A stretch of DNA of 6,974 bases from Bacteroidales bacterium. Its GTDB lineage: Bacteria > Bacteroidota > Bacteroidia > Bacteroidales > UBA932. A program made the position numbers and the translations under genes. Under the pieces are notes generated by a model. The model did not search any database, was not told the DNA's origin, and saw nothing but the letters and a program-made list of their open reading frames with translations. The stretch lies in the NCBI GenBank assembly GCA_021443605.1, contig JABUTQ010000357.1, positions 1-6,974 of the forward strand, given 5' to 3'. Positions 1 to 6,740 of the stretch are shown one piece after another (within the stretch, counting starts at the first letter, position 1; each line of letters begins with the position of its first letter).

Positions 1-2
1 TG

Positions 3-1751
3 CGAAGTTTCGACACAAATACCGGAAGGTTCAAGACAATCACCCATCGCACAAGATATTTCAACCCTTCGTACAGTGCTGAAAATGATGTGATTGCCGT
101 GACAGAATATCCTATAGACGGAACCTCTTGGCTCGTGTTTCTCGACCCCGACAAGGGAAACGTGCTCACAAGGGTGAAGGCCCCCTCTGAAGGACAGCTG
201 AAATACACCACCTGGATTCAAGACACTGTCTATGCCGGAGTCGTGACCGAAAAAGGGTGGGGAATGTTCAAGCTGGACTACAAGAATCCGGCCGGCGGAT
301 GGAGCTGCGAGATAGAGGAACAGAGCAGGACAATGTCGCAGATGAAAACTCTCGGAGATGAGATTCTCTTTGAGAGCGATTTGGACGGAGTGAACAACAT
401 CTACACTTACAGCACCCTCACCAAAGACCTCCGCAAGATGACAAATTCTCGTTTCGGAGCATTTGACATCAATGTGGATACGGCCTCCAACACGTTGTAC
501 TACACCGACTTCGATAATAACGGATACCACCCCGTGAAGAGCTCGTTCGATAATTTGGACTGGAGGCAGGCATCGTTCAGACGCCCCTTCGTGCATCAAT
601 ATGCAGAGATGTTCGCCGCCCAGGCAAAGCAGCATGTATCCCTCCCCACTGCAGCCGAGGACTCTCTGCTGATGAGTGCCATCGATTCGATTCCTTCAAA
701 GCGTTTCATAAAAGGGCTCCACGCATTCCACATCCATTCCTGGGCTCCATTCTATTTCAACATAGACCGCATCAAGGCATTCACATACGACGAGTTTTAC
801 CAAATGGCATCGCTCGGAGTGACACTTGTAGCGCAGAACCTGCTCGGCACTGCCGTTTCAACTTTCGGATATTCGTACCACAGCGGCAGACATTCGGGAC
901 ACGCAAATATCTATTATTCAGGACTGTTCCCCGTATTTGAGCTGTCAATGGACCTCAACGACAGGTCGCAGATGGAGACTAAAAAAACGGATGAGGGAAG
1001 TTATGTCGTAGCCGAGACCGGAAAGCCTTTCTTTGACGCTTCGTTGAGAGTATATACTCCGCTAAATCTCAGCCGTTCGGGGTGGGACAGCAAACTGATT
1101 CCGGAAATATCGGTACGTTTGAACAACGACAGATTCCCCGGGGATGAAACCGGCAAGTCACAGATTAACAGAGCATTCAAATACGGATTGACCTACTACA
1201 GATATATCCCTAAAACCCGTATGATGATGTTTCCAAAATTGGGATTCGGTCTCGAGGCAAAGGGGGCGTTTGGCCGCAGCATCGGTTCCGAGAGCGGCAA
1301 TATGTACTACGCAAAGGGATATTTCTATGTTCCCGGCTTTGCCGAGAGCCAGGGGTTCAAATTTACCTTCACTTGGCAGAAATATCTTTCAGGCCCCTAT
1401 TACGGCACTTTGGACAATTTTTCAAAGATGCCGCGAGGATACAAAACAGCTCCTCTGAACAACTTCAAGATGCTCTCCTTGGACTACGGACTGCCGATAC
1501 ACGTTGAAGCCGATGCCAAGATATTCTATTTCATGCGACTGAGTTTCGCTCCGTTTGTCGATTTGGGAATTGACAGGACCAATGACGTCAAAACTCAATA
1601 TTGCTCTTTCGGACTTGCGGCCCTCGCCACCGGCCACGTCTTGCGTCTGGGCCCCGAACTCTCCTTGGGTTTGAGATATGCACGATATTACGACCAACCA
1701 TCGGGGGGCTGGAAAAACAGCTTCAAGTTCATCACCAACATCAGTCTTTAA
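3..1751 (+). CDS. TolB-like beta-propeller plus outer-membrane beta-barrel protein, C-terminal part (5' end outside window)
   Basis: The frame is open from the left edge, so the gene starts upstream; the GTG at 90 is an internal valine, not a start. There are 582 visible residues. The first ~180 look like TolB/WD40-type propeller blades: SDLDGVNNIY (visible residues 125-134) and YTDFDNNGYHPVK (167-179) are typical blade motifs, with alternating hydrophobic strands between them. A linker of ~80 residues follows. From about residue 275 to the end come long amphipathic stretches rich in Tyr, Phe and Gly with short polar turns, as in an outer-membrane barrel. The last residue is Leu, not the usual terminal aromatic. 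Proteins of this architecture in Bacteroidetes are mostly uncharacterised, so I infer location (outer membrane, propeller probably periplasmic) but no substrate. The gene overlaps the convergent lipoprotein gene by 11 bp. Confidence 0.8.
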   Translation, partial: RSFDTNTGRFKTITHRTRYFNPSYSAENDVIAVTEYPIDGTSWLVFLDPDKGNVLTRVKAPSEGQLKYTTWIQDTVYAGVVTEKGWGMFKLDYKNPAGGWSCEIEEQSRTMSQMKTLGDEILFESDLDGVNNIYTYSTLTKDLRKMTNSRFGAFDINVDTASNTLYYTDFDNNGYHPVKSSFDNLDWRQASFRRPFVHQYAEMFAAQAKQHVSLPTAAEDSLLMSAIDSIPSKRFIKGLHAFHIHSWAPFYFNIDRIKAFTYDEFYQMASLGVTLVAQNLLGTAVSTFGYSYHSGRHSGHANIYYSGLFPVFELSMDLNDRSQMETKKTDEGSYVVAETGKPFFDASLRVYTPLNLSRSGWDSKLIPEISVRLNNDRFPGDETGKSQINRAFKYGLTYYRYIPKTRMMMFPKLGFGLEAKGAFGRSIGSESGNMYYAKGYFYVPGFAESQGFKFTFTWQKYLSGPYYGTLDNFSKMPRGYKTAPLNNFKMLSLDYGLPIHVEADAKIFYFMRLSFAPFVDLGIDRTNDVKTQYCSFGLAALATGHVLRLGPELSLGLRYARYYDQPSGGWKNSFKFITNISL

Positions 1752-2646
1752 GGAGGATTGAGAAAATCCGCTCTGCCGGCACGTCCTTGCCCAACACCCT
1801 CTTGTCTTTGTCAAGGATATAGATTGATGGGATTGCACGCAGATAATATAGTGATTCTGAGATAATTGTGTGATTACTATCGTATCCGTTGCACCATTCG
1901 GCGGGATAGTCCGCAACATTCTTTCTCCACTCTGCAATATCTTCATCGGGATAGACGGTGATGATGCTCAGCCTCCCCTCCGCCACCATTTTCCGCAAAG
2001 GGACGGATTGCAGTTTTTCAATCTCATTCTTGCAGGCATCGCACCCCACATTGCTGAACATCAAGATAATATATTCGGTATCGAAGCTGTACAAATCCCT
2101 CTTGGTGCCATTGGCAAAAGTGATAGAGAAATTTGCGGCCTTGCTGCCAGCACCGTTGAGTCGGATAAAAGGCAATATGCTCTCCGCCTGAGCCCTCTCT
2201 TCTTCAGATGAGAGAGGAGATTTCGCAATGTACTCTGCCACAGGAACATATAAGTCTTCATTCCTAAGCGGGGAGTTTGCACTGAAGAAGACGGCTTTTT
2301 GCAGCGAAATGAAAGTGTTCCATACAGAGTCTTCGGGTTTCTCAGGCTGATAAGAAGCAAGATGCTTTATAAACTGCTCTTGTGCCTCAATCCCACGCTC
2401 CAAAGATATTGTGCCTGCAACTTGGGCATACTTTGCAAATGCCTCCTTGAGCATTATCGTGCTTATCTCGGGACATTCGGCGAAATATCTGTCCCAGAAA
2501 TGAAGAGCCACATATTCCGTTGGATTGGAACAAAGCGAAGGGGGTTCCGCGTATGGGAACTGAATCTTCTCAGAACTGCCGTTCCCGCTGCGGCATCCTG
2601 CAAAAAAGACACACAGAAATAAAAATATGACTATTCTATCTCTCAT
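1741..2646 (-). CDS. DUF5106 and thioredoxin-like domain lipoprotein
   Basis: This is a 301-residue protein, taking ATG at 2646 as the start; a TTG codon lies just before it in frame but ATG is preferred. Residues 1-17 are a basic, hydrophobic signal peptide ending in FFAGC, a lipobox with Cys18 as the lipidated residue. Residues ~35-145 match the DUF5106 pattern, including YVALHFWDRYF (45-55) and NSPLRNEDLYVPV (124-136). Residues ~168-301 form a thioredoxin-like fold with a CDAC redox motif (Cys202, Cys205) and a likely cis-proline in AIPSIYIL (Pro273). It is probably a periplasm-facing thiol-disulfide protein anchored in the membrane; I see no clear acidic surface-export signal after Cys18 (RSGNGSSEK). 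Such proteins are common in Bacteroidales, but their substrates are not established. It is transcribed away from the ABC exporter gene and ends inside the 3' end of the convergent envelope gene. Confidence 0.9.
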   Translation of the reverse strand: MRDRIVIFLFLCVFFAGCRSGNGSSEKIQFPYAEPPSLCSNPTEYVALHFWDRYFAECPEISTIMLKEAFAKYAQVAGTISLERGIEAQEQFIKHLASYQPEKPEDSVWNTFISLQKAVFFSANSPLRNEDLYVPVAEYIAKSPLSSEEERAQAESILPFIRLNGAGSKAANFSITFANGTKRDLYSFDTEYIILMFSNVGCDACKNEIEKLQSVPLRKMVAEGRLSIITVYPDEDIAEWRKNVADYPAEWCNGYDSNHTIISESLYYLRAIPSIYILDKDKRVLGKDVPAERIFSILLKD

Positions 2647-2653
2647 CAAACTA

Positions 2654-2661
2654 CAAAATTA
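2654..2661 (-). promoter_or_regulatory. Candidate -7 box (TAATTTTG) for the DUF5106 lipoprotein gene
   Basis: Read on the minus strand, this is TAATTTTG, a full match to the Bacteroides -7 consensus TAnnTTTG. No convincing TTTG -33 element lies 19-21 bp upstream. Only 7 nt separate the box from the ATG at 2646, so if it is used the mRNA would be almost leaderless. No Shine-Dalgarno sequence is visible. Confidence 0.45.
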
Positions 2662-2684
2662 CAATTTCCAACCGATTATTTTGA

Positions 2685-2692
2685 TAATTTTG
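2685..2692 (+). promoter_or_regulatory. Candidate -7 box (TAATTTTG) for the ABC exporter gene
   Basis: TAATTTTG matches the Bacteroides -7 consensus TAnnTTTG and is identical to the box on the other strand of the same spacer. It lies 21 nt before the ATG at 2714, implying a leader of roughly 15 nt. The -33 element is poor: TTTC at 2665-2668, with a 16-bp spacer instead of about 20. AAGGG at 2708-2712 is too close to the ATG to be a good ribosome binding site. Confidence 0.45.
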
Positions 2693-2713
2693 CAGATTGG
2701 TTGAATCAAGGGT

Positions 2714-4351
2714 ATGAAACGGATATTGAATAGTGGGGTATTAAACTGGGCTTGGCGGTGCTCTGAAGGGCATCGGCGCTCAATTCTCGCTTCGTGCTTA
2801 TGCGGCATTATGAACGTCTTCGCCGGTCTTGCATTCGTCTGGATAAGCAAGCTCCTGGTCGATGCGGCAATTAATCCGGATACCGACAGAGGGGCTATCA
2901 TCATCTTGTCGGTGTCGATGGTGGCATTGATGCTTGTCGAGCTGTTTTTCTCATTCTCAACGACTTACCTTGCAAACAAAACCGAAATCAAAATAAAGAA
3001 CGACCTCAGGGAAACTCTTTACGACCACCTTTTGGGTACGCGCTGGGATAGGATGGCAAAAATCCACAGCGGAGATTTAATCAACAGACTCACAGAAGAC
3101 GTGAGGGTGGTTGCAGGGACGGTTTGCGGCACTGTCCCTTCTATGGTGCTGATGCTTATCCAGTTTGCCGCCGCATTCGCAATGCTCTGCACAATGAACT
3201 GGAAATTGGCAGTATGCATTGTAATCATCATCCCATTTTTCTTCCTCCTGAGCCGTGTCTATATAAAGCGTACCCGTAAGATGACTGCCGAAATCCGCAA
3301 GAGCGACAGTATGATACAAAGCACCATCCAAGAGGGGCTGCAACATCGTGCGGTAGTGCAAACGCTTGAATGTGAGCAAGAAATGGAAGACCGCCTTTCC
3401 AATTATCAGACTTTGTTGTATAGTCAGACGATGAATCGCACCAAATTTGGGATTTTCAATCGTTCAATGGTGAGGATGTGCTACATTGCCTGTTACGCCA
3501 CGGCCTTCATCTGGAGTATCTGGAATTTGCGCACGGGTGTCATGACCTACGGAATGATGATAGCGTTTCTCCAACTCGTGGCAAGGATACAGAATCCGAT
3601 GGTGGGGGCGGCACAGCTTGTCCCCGGAATTGTCCACTCCCTTTCGTCAATAGACAGACTTATGGAGATGGAGGGCATCACTTCTGAGGAGAAAGGGGCA
3701 CCAATGAAGATTTCTTCCCCTGCGGGAATCAGAATCACCAATCTCTCTTTCATTTACGAGGACGGGACAACCAAGATATTCGACAATTTTTCATACGATT
3801 TCCGCCCCGGGAGCAAGACCGTGGTGATGGGGGAAACCGGAATAGGTAAAAGCACACTTGTAAAACTGCTGCTCGCCCTTCTCCATCCCAATCAGGGGAG
3901 TATCGTGATATACGGAGACAAAGAAGTTGAAGTCTGTGCCGAGACACGCTGCAATATGATTTACGTACCACAGGGGAACTCCCTTCTGGAGGGGACCATC
4001 CGCAGCAATCTTTTGCTTGGGAACACCGCAGCCACAGATGACATGATGCTTGATGCCCTCCATATCGCCGCAGCCGATTTCGTGAGCGAATTGCCGGACG
4101 GGCTGGATACCTACTGCGGTGAATCGGGAATAGGACTGAGCGAGGGACAAGCTCAGCGAATCGCAATAGCGAGGGCTCTGCTGCGAAACGGCAGCATCCT
4201 GCTCCTTGACGAGTTCAACAGCTCATTGGACGAAAATACTGCTACGACACTGATGGAGAGGCTGATACAAAGCCGCCGTTCCAGCACCATCATATTCATC
4301 TCCCACAGGCCGGAAGTCGGAAATTTCTGCGACAATATCCTTCGTTTATGA
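2714..4351 (+). CDS. ABC exporter half-transporter, permease fused to ATPase
   Basis: This 545-residue protein has the type IV (MsbA-like) exporter layout. The membrane domain has hydrophobic segments near 25-47, 60-83, 143-160, 164-181, 252-272 and 278-292, with the typical coupling sequence HSGDLINRLTEDV (118-130). The nucleotide-binding domain has an A-loop Tyr348, Walker A GETGIGKST (373-381), Q-loop Gln420, signature LSEGQ (475-479, a variant of LSGGQ), Walker B ILLLDE (495-500) with catalytic Glu500, D-loop SSLD (503-506) and H-loop His531. All catalytic residues are present, so it should be active, presumably as a homodimer in the inner membrane. The substrate cannot be told: lipid, peptide or drug export are all possible. 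No periplasmic adaptor, peptidase domain or partner subunit gene is next to it. The start is ATG after a short divergent spacer. Confidence 0.93.
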   Translation: MKRILNSGVLNWAWRCSEGHRRSILASCLCGIMNVFAGLAFVWISKLLVDAAINPDTDRGAIIILSVSMVALMLVELFFSFSTTYLANKTEIKIKNDLRETLYDHLLGTRWDRMAKIHSGDLINRLTEDVRVVAGTVCGTVPSMVLMLIQFAAAFAMLCTMNWKLAVCIVIIIPFFFLLSRVYIKRTRKMTAEIRKSDSMIQSTIQEGLQHRAVVQTLECEQEMEDRLSNYQTLLYSQTMNRTKFGIFNRSMVRMCYIACYATAFIWSIWNLRTGVMTYGMMIAFLQLVARIQNPMVGAAQLVPGIVHSLSSIDRLMEMEGITSEEKGAPMKISSPAGIRITNLSFIYEDGTTKIFDNFSYDFRPGSKTVVMGETGIGKSTLVKLLLALLHPNQGSIVIYGDKEVEVCAETRCNMIYVPQGNSLLEGTIRSNLLLGNTAATDDMMLDALHIAAADFVSELPDGLDTYCGESGIGLSEGQAQRIAIARALLRNGSILLLDEFNSSLDENTATTLMERLIQSRRSSTIIFISHRPEVGNFCDNILRL

Positions 4352-4361
4352 CAAATTGTCA
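4349..4361. promoter_or_regulatory. Perfect 13-bp palindrome, candidate operator upstream of groES
   Basis: TGACAA-A-TTGTCA is a perfect inverted repeat with a 1-bp centre. It begins at the TGA stop codon of the ABC exporter gene. A one-nucleotide loop cannot form a normal RNA hairpin, so a dimeric protein binding site is more likely than a terminator. The right arm plus TA (TTGTCATA, 4356-4363) recurs exactly at 4395-4402, 39 bp downstream. It does not resemble the CIRCE/HrcA operator. The binding protein is unknown. Confidence 0.4.
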
Positions 4362-4383
4362 TAAATAGCGGTATAAGTAAGTG

Positions 4384-4400
4384 TGGCACTTCTTTTGTCA
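4384..4400 (+). promoter_or_regulatory. Candidate sigma54-like -24/-12 promoter of groESL, with an overlapping TTTG
   Basis: TGGCAC at 4384-4389 is followed after 5 bp by TTGTC, against the sigma54 consensus TGGCAC-N5-TTGCW. The spacing is correct but the -12 dinucleotide is GT, not GC. A start site would lie near 4409, giving a leader of about 40 nt. Alternatively, TTTG at 4394-4397 could be a Bacteroides -33 element 19 bp before TAAACAAG (4417-4424), a poor -7 match. The leader up to the groES ATG is AT-rich with no Shine-Dalgarno site, as is common in this phylum. Confidence 0.35.
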
Positions 4401-4449
4401 TACCTTCGCTCGGCAATAAACAAGAACAATTTTTAAAATTTTATAAACT

Positions 4450-4722
4450 ATGAACATCAAACCATTAGCAGACAGAGTTCTCGTCGAGGCTAAAGAGGCC
4501 GAGACCAAGACAGCAAGCGGATTGTATATCCCCGATTCAGCAAAAGAGAAACCCCAGCAGGGAGTAGTCGTTGCCGTGGGCAGCGGCAAAAAAGATGAGC
4601 CTATGGAGCTCAAGGTTGGCGACACCGTGCTTTACGGAAAATATGCCGGCACAGAAATCAATGTTGACGGAAAAGACTATCTGATTATGCGTCAGAGCGA
4701 TGTAGTTGCAGTATTAGGTTAA
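4450..4722 (+). CDS. groES: Co-chaperonin GroES (Cpn10)
   Basis: This 90-residue protein has normal length and full-length similarity to GroES. It opens with NIKPLADRVLVE. The mobile loop lies around residues 14-33, with LYI (25-27) where E. coli has the IVL tripeptide that docks on GroEL. The core sequence VGDTVLYGKYAGTEI and the C-terminal DYLIMRQSDVVAVLG are typical. It forms the heptameric lid of the GroEL folding chamber in the cytoplasm. It is the first gene of the operon, with 17 bp to groEL. The ATG is preceded by an AT-rich leader without a Shine-Dalgarno site. Confidence 0.98.
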   Translation: MNIKPLADRVLVEAKEAETKTASGLYIPDSAKEKPQQGVVVAVGSGKKDEPMELKVGDTVLYGKYAGTEINVDGKDYLIMRQSDVVAVLG

Positions 4723-4739
4723 TATAAAGGAAAATCATT

Positions 4740-6368
4740 ATGGCAAAAGAAATCAAATTCAATATCGACGCCCGCAACCTCATGAAGGAAGGGGCAGACG
4801 AACTTGCAAACGCAGTTAAGGTAACCCTCGGGCCCAAGGGCCGCAACGTGGTGATTGACAAGAAATTCGGTGCACCTCAGGTTACAAAGGACGGTGTCAC
4901 CGTGGCAAAGGAAATAGAGCTTGAAGATCGTTTCCAGAATATGGGAGCCCAGATGGTGAAGGAAGTCGCTTCCAAGACCAACGACCAGGCAGGTGACGGA
5001 ACAACCACCGCTACAGTATTGGCTCAGGCTATCATCAACGTAGGCTTGAAAAACGTTACAGCAGGTGCAAACCCGATGGATCTCAAACGCGGCATCGACA
5101 AGGCCGTTGCAGTTGTAGTTGAAAAACTCAAGGCTCAGAGCCAGGAAGTTGGAGACGACTACAGCAAGATTGAGCAAGTGGGTACAATCTCGGCAAACAA
5201 CGACAACTACATCGGAAAGCTCATCGCAGACGCAATGTCAAAGGTGAAGAAAGATGGTGTCATCACAGTGGAAGAGGCAAAGGGTACTGCCACTGAGGTG
5301 AAGGTTGTGGAAGGAATGCAGTTTGACAGAGGATATATCTCTGCATACTTTATTACAAATGCAGACAAGATGGAGGCTGTTTTGGAGAATCCTTCAATCC
5401 TCATCACAGACAAGAAGATTTCTTCAATGAAAGACCTTATGCCGGTTCTCGAACCTATCGCACGCGAAGGCCGCTCACTTTTGATTATTGCAGAAGATAT
5501 TGATGGCGAAGCACTTACAACCCTCGTAGTGAACAAGATTCGTGGCACTATCAAAGTTGCTGCAGTGAAAGCTCCGGGATTCGGTGACCGCCGCAAGGAG
5601 ATGCTTCAGGACATCGCAGTGCTCACTGGCGCCACCGTGGTATCGGAAGAGAGAGGTTACACTCTCGAAAACGCCACAGTAGATATGCTCGGAAAGGCAG
5701 AGAAAGTTGTTGTGGATAAGGAGAATACAACAATCGTAAACGGAATCGGAAGCAAAGAGGCCATCACAGACCGTGCAAACCAGATTCGCAAACAAATTGC
5801 CACCACAACCAGCGACTACGACAAGGAGAAGCTCCAGGAAAGGCTCGGCAAACTCGCAGGCGGCGTTGCAGTGCTCTATGTGGGTGCAGCCACCGAGGTT
5901 GAGATGAAAGAGAAGAAAGACCGCGTAGAAGATGCTTTGAGCGCTACCCGCGCCGCTGTGGAAGAGGGTATCGTTGCCGGTGGCGGAGTTGCCTATATCC
6001 GTGCAAGTGAAGCGCTTAAGAAACTCAAAGGTGACAACGAAGATGAGCAGACAGGTATCAACATCGTGGCACGCGCCATCGAGGAGCCGCTTCGCACAAT
6101 CGTGGAGAATGCCGGAGTTGAGGGAAGCGTGGTAGTGCAGAAGATCAAAGAGGGCAAAGGCGATTTCGGATACAACGCCCGCACTGAGAAGTACGAAAAC
6201 CTCCTCGCTGCCGGAGTAATCGACCCTACAAAGGTTGCCCGCGTGGCTCTCGAGAATGCAGCATCAGTTGCAGGAATGTTCCTCACCACAGAGTGCGTCA
6301 TTGCAGACAAGAAAGAAGAGACTCCTGCAATGCCCGCTATGAATCCGGCGATGGGCGGAATGATGTAG
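4740..6368 (+). CDS. groEL: Chaperonin GroEL (Cpn60/Hsp60)
   Basis: This complete 542-residue chaperonin matches the family length. The equatorial ATP site is intact: TLGP (29-32), TKDG (49-52), GDGTTT (85-90) with Asp86 corresponding to E. coli Asp87, and Asp398 in VEDALSATRAAVEEG for ATP hydrolysis. AGGG follows this motif in the usual place. The C-terminus is the flexible Gly/Met tail MPAMNPAMGGMM, which projects into the cavity. It works with GroES as a tetradecamer for ATP-driven folding in the cytoplasm. AAAGGA (4726-4731), 8 nt before the ATG, is a plausible ribosome binding site, in contrast to groES. Codon usage is uniform and nothing suggests transfer or damage. Confidence 0.99.
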   Translation: MAKEIKFNIDARNLMKEGADELANAVKVTLGPKGRNVVIDKKFGAPQVTKDGVTVAKEIELEDRFQNMGAQMVKEVASKTNDQAGDGTTTATVLAQAIINVGLKNVTAGANPMDLKRGIDKAVAVVVEKLKAQSQEVGDDYSKIEQVGTISANNDNYIGKLIADAMSKVKKDGVITVEEAKGTATEVKVVEGMQFDRGYISAYFITNADKMEAVLENPSILITDKKISSMKDLMPVLEPIAREGRSLLIIAEDIDGEALTTLVVNKIRGTIKVAAVKAPGFGDRRKEMLQDIAVLTGATVVSEERGYTLENATVDMLGKAEKVVVDKENTTIVNGIGSKEAITDRANQIRKQIATTTSDYDKEKLQERLGKLAGGVAVLYVGAATEVEMKEKKDRVEDALSATRAAVEEGIVAGGGVAYIRASEALKKLKGDNEDEQTGINIVARAIEEPLRTIVENAGVEGSVVVQKIKEGKGDFGYNARTEKYENLLAAGVIDPTKVARVALENAASVAGMFLTTECVIADKKEETPAMPAMNPAMGGMM

Positions 6369-6447
6369 CGATTGAATCAGCCAAAAAAATGGCCGGCCAA
6401 AATTGGAGGGCACTGAAAAAGTCCCTATGAGACCTCTTTAGAAATCC

Positions 6448-6489
6448 TCGGGGAGATATTCATTTTATTTGGATATCTCCCCGATTTTT
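6448..6489 (+). terminator. Intrinsic terminator downstream of groEL
   Basis: A perfect 12-bp stem (TCGGGGAGATAT at 6448-6459 with its complement at 6473-6484) encloses a 13-nt loop and is followed by TTTTT (6485-6489). This is a strong Rho-independent terminator on the plus strand, about 80 nt after the groEL stop. It lies inside the apparent IS remnant, so it probably came with the element but would now end groESL transcripts. Confidence 0.85.
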
Positions 6490-6499
6490 CTTACCTTAG
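6468..6499 (+). promoter_or_regulatory. Candidate promoter of the transposase remnant
   Basis: TTTG (6468-6471), in the terminator loop, is followed after exactly 20 bp by TACCTTAG (6492-6499), which matches the Bacteroides -7 consensus TAnnTTTG at all but one defined base. The expected start is around 6504-6506, only about 15 nt before the transposase ATG. Confidence 0.4.
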
Positions 6500-6516
6500 C
6501 CCTTGTAAATCAAGGG
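6500..6516 (+). promoter_or_regulatory. Hairpin masking the transposase start region
   Basis: CCCTTG (6500-6505) pairs perfectly with CAAGGG (6511-6516) around a 5-nt loop. The right arm overlaps AAGGGG (6512-6517), the only purine-rich candidate ribosome binding site before the ATG at 6520. RNA reading in from upstream would fold and hide it. RNA starting at the predicted promoter would lack most of the left arm. Confidence 0.45.
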
Positions 6517-6519
6517 GTT

Positions 6520-6636
6520 ATGTTGCCAATTCAAGGCACTTTACAGTTCAGTGAGCATGCCGTTCTCTATGACATGCTGATTCCTCAAGACCATCTATTG
6601 CGTCAAATTAATGATATTTTGTTTTCATATAATTAG
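6520..6636 (+). pseudogene. IS1182/DUF772-type transposase, N-terminal fragment
   Basis: Thirty-eight codons run from ATG to TAG. The translation includes FSEHAVLYDMLIPQDHLLRQI, which matches the N-terminal pattern of IS1182-family (DUF772) transposases: YD followed by a valine/isoleucine-Pro-x-Asp-His/Asn-LLRxI motif. These proteins normally run to several hundred residues and then read something like VDFSFVYDEL. Here similarity fades after about codon 33 (QIND) and the frame stops. The DDE catalytic domain is missing, so it cannot encode a working transposase. It is too short to have been picked up by a normal gene finder. Confidence 0.65.
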
Positions 6637-6640
6637 TATG

Positions 6641-6671
6641 TTTTAGTGTGGAGACGTTTCCCACACTAAAA
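6641..6671. repeat. 11-bp perfect inverted repeat (stem-loop)
   Basis: TTTTAGTGTGG (6641-6651) and CCACACTAAAA (6661-6671) are perfect complements around a 9-nt loop. There is no T-run after either arm beyond the arms themselves, so it is a poor textbook terminator. It lies just after the point where the transposase remnant breaks down and may mark the edge of another rearranged element. Confidence 0.55.
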
Positions 6672-6689
6672 TTACTTTAGCCTCAATGA

Positions 6690-6726
6690 GCTCTACTCCC
6701 GGGTATGCACCCACTCGGGATGGAGC
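6690..6726. repeat. Composite stem-loop
   Basis: GCTC (6690-6693) pairs with GAGC (6723-6726), TCCCG (6697-6701) with CGGGA (6716-6720), and GGT (6702-6704) with ACC (6709-6711). The loop is ATGC, with an internal loop and a 4-nt bulge. This nested arrangement looks more like a folded RNA or a recombination site than a simple palindrome. I do not recognise a known family. Confidence 0.35.
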
Positions 6727-6740
6727 ACTGTTGTTACTGA

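Larger units (their letters stand above)
6408..6636 (+). mobile_element. Truncated IS1182-type insertion sequence, left-end remnant
   Basis: The 5' part of a transposase gene follows a leader that looks insertion-sequence-borne. The left boundary is uncertain. I place it at GGGCACTGAAAAAGTCCC (6408-6425), which looks like an IS terminal repeat and itself folds as GGG/CCC plus ACT/AGT with one bulged C. No inverted copy of it occurs in the rest of the window, and the transposase frame fails after fewer than 40 codons. The element has therefore lost its catalytic part and right end. It sits 40 bp after groEL. Confidence 0.5.

Noticed and set aside
1750..1756. AAGGAGG, a perfect Shine-Dalgarno-like sequence on the plus strand at the end of the envelope gene
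   Set aside because: No plausible plus-strand gene follows; the sequence is the 3' coding end of the minus-strand lipoprotein gene.
3750..4166. Overlapping antisense frames opposite the ABC ATPase domain
   Set aside because: Low-complexity, Arg/Ser/Pro-rich translations opposite a clearly functional domain; shadows of the real gene.
4349..4361. Palindrome read as a terminator for the ABC exporter gene
   Set aside because: A 6-bp stem with a 1-nt loop and no T-run would not form a working terminator.
4719..5596. Long open frames antisense to groEL (around 4719-5177 and 5207-5596)
   Set aside because: They mirror the codon bias of a highly conserved gene; their translations show no recognisable domain and no promoter or leader.
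6390..6399. TGGCCGGCCA palindrome after groEL
   Set aside because: A 10-bp GC palindrome with no T-run or repeat elsewhere in the window; it is also a common restriction-type sequence, so no role can be claimed.
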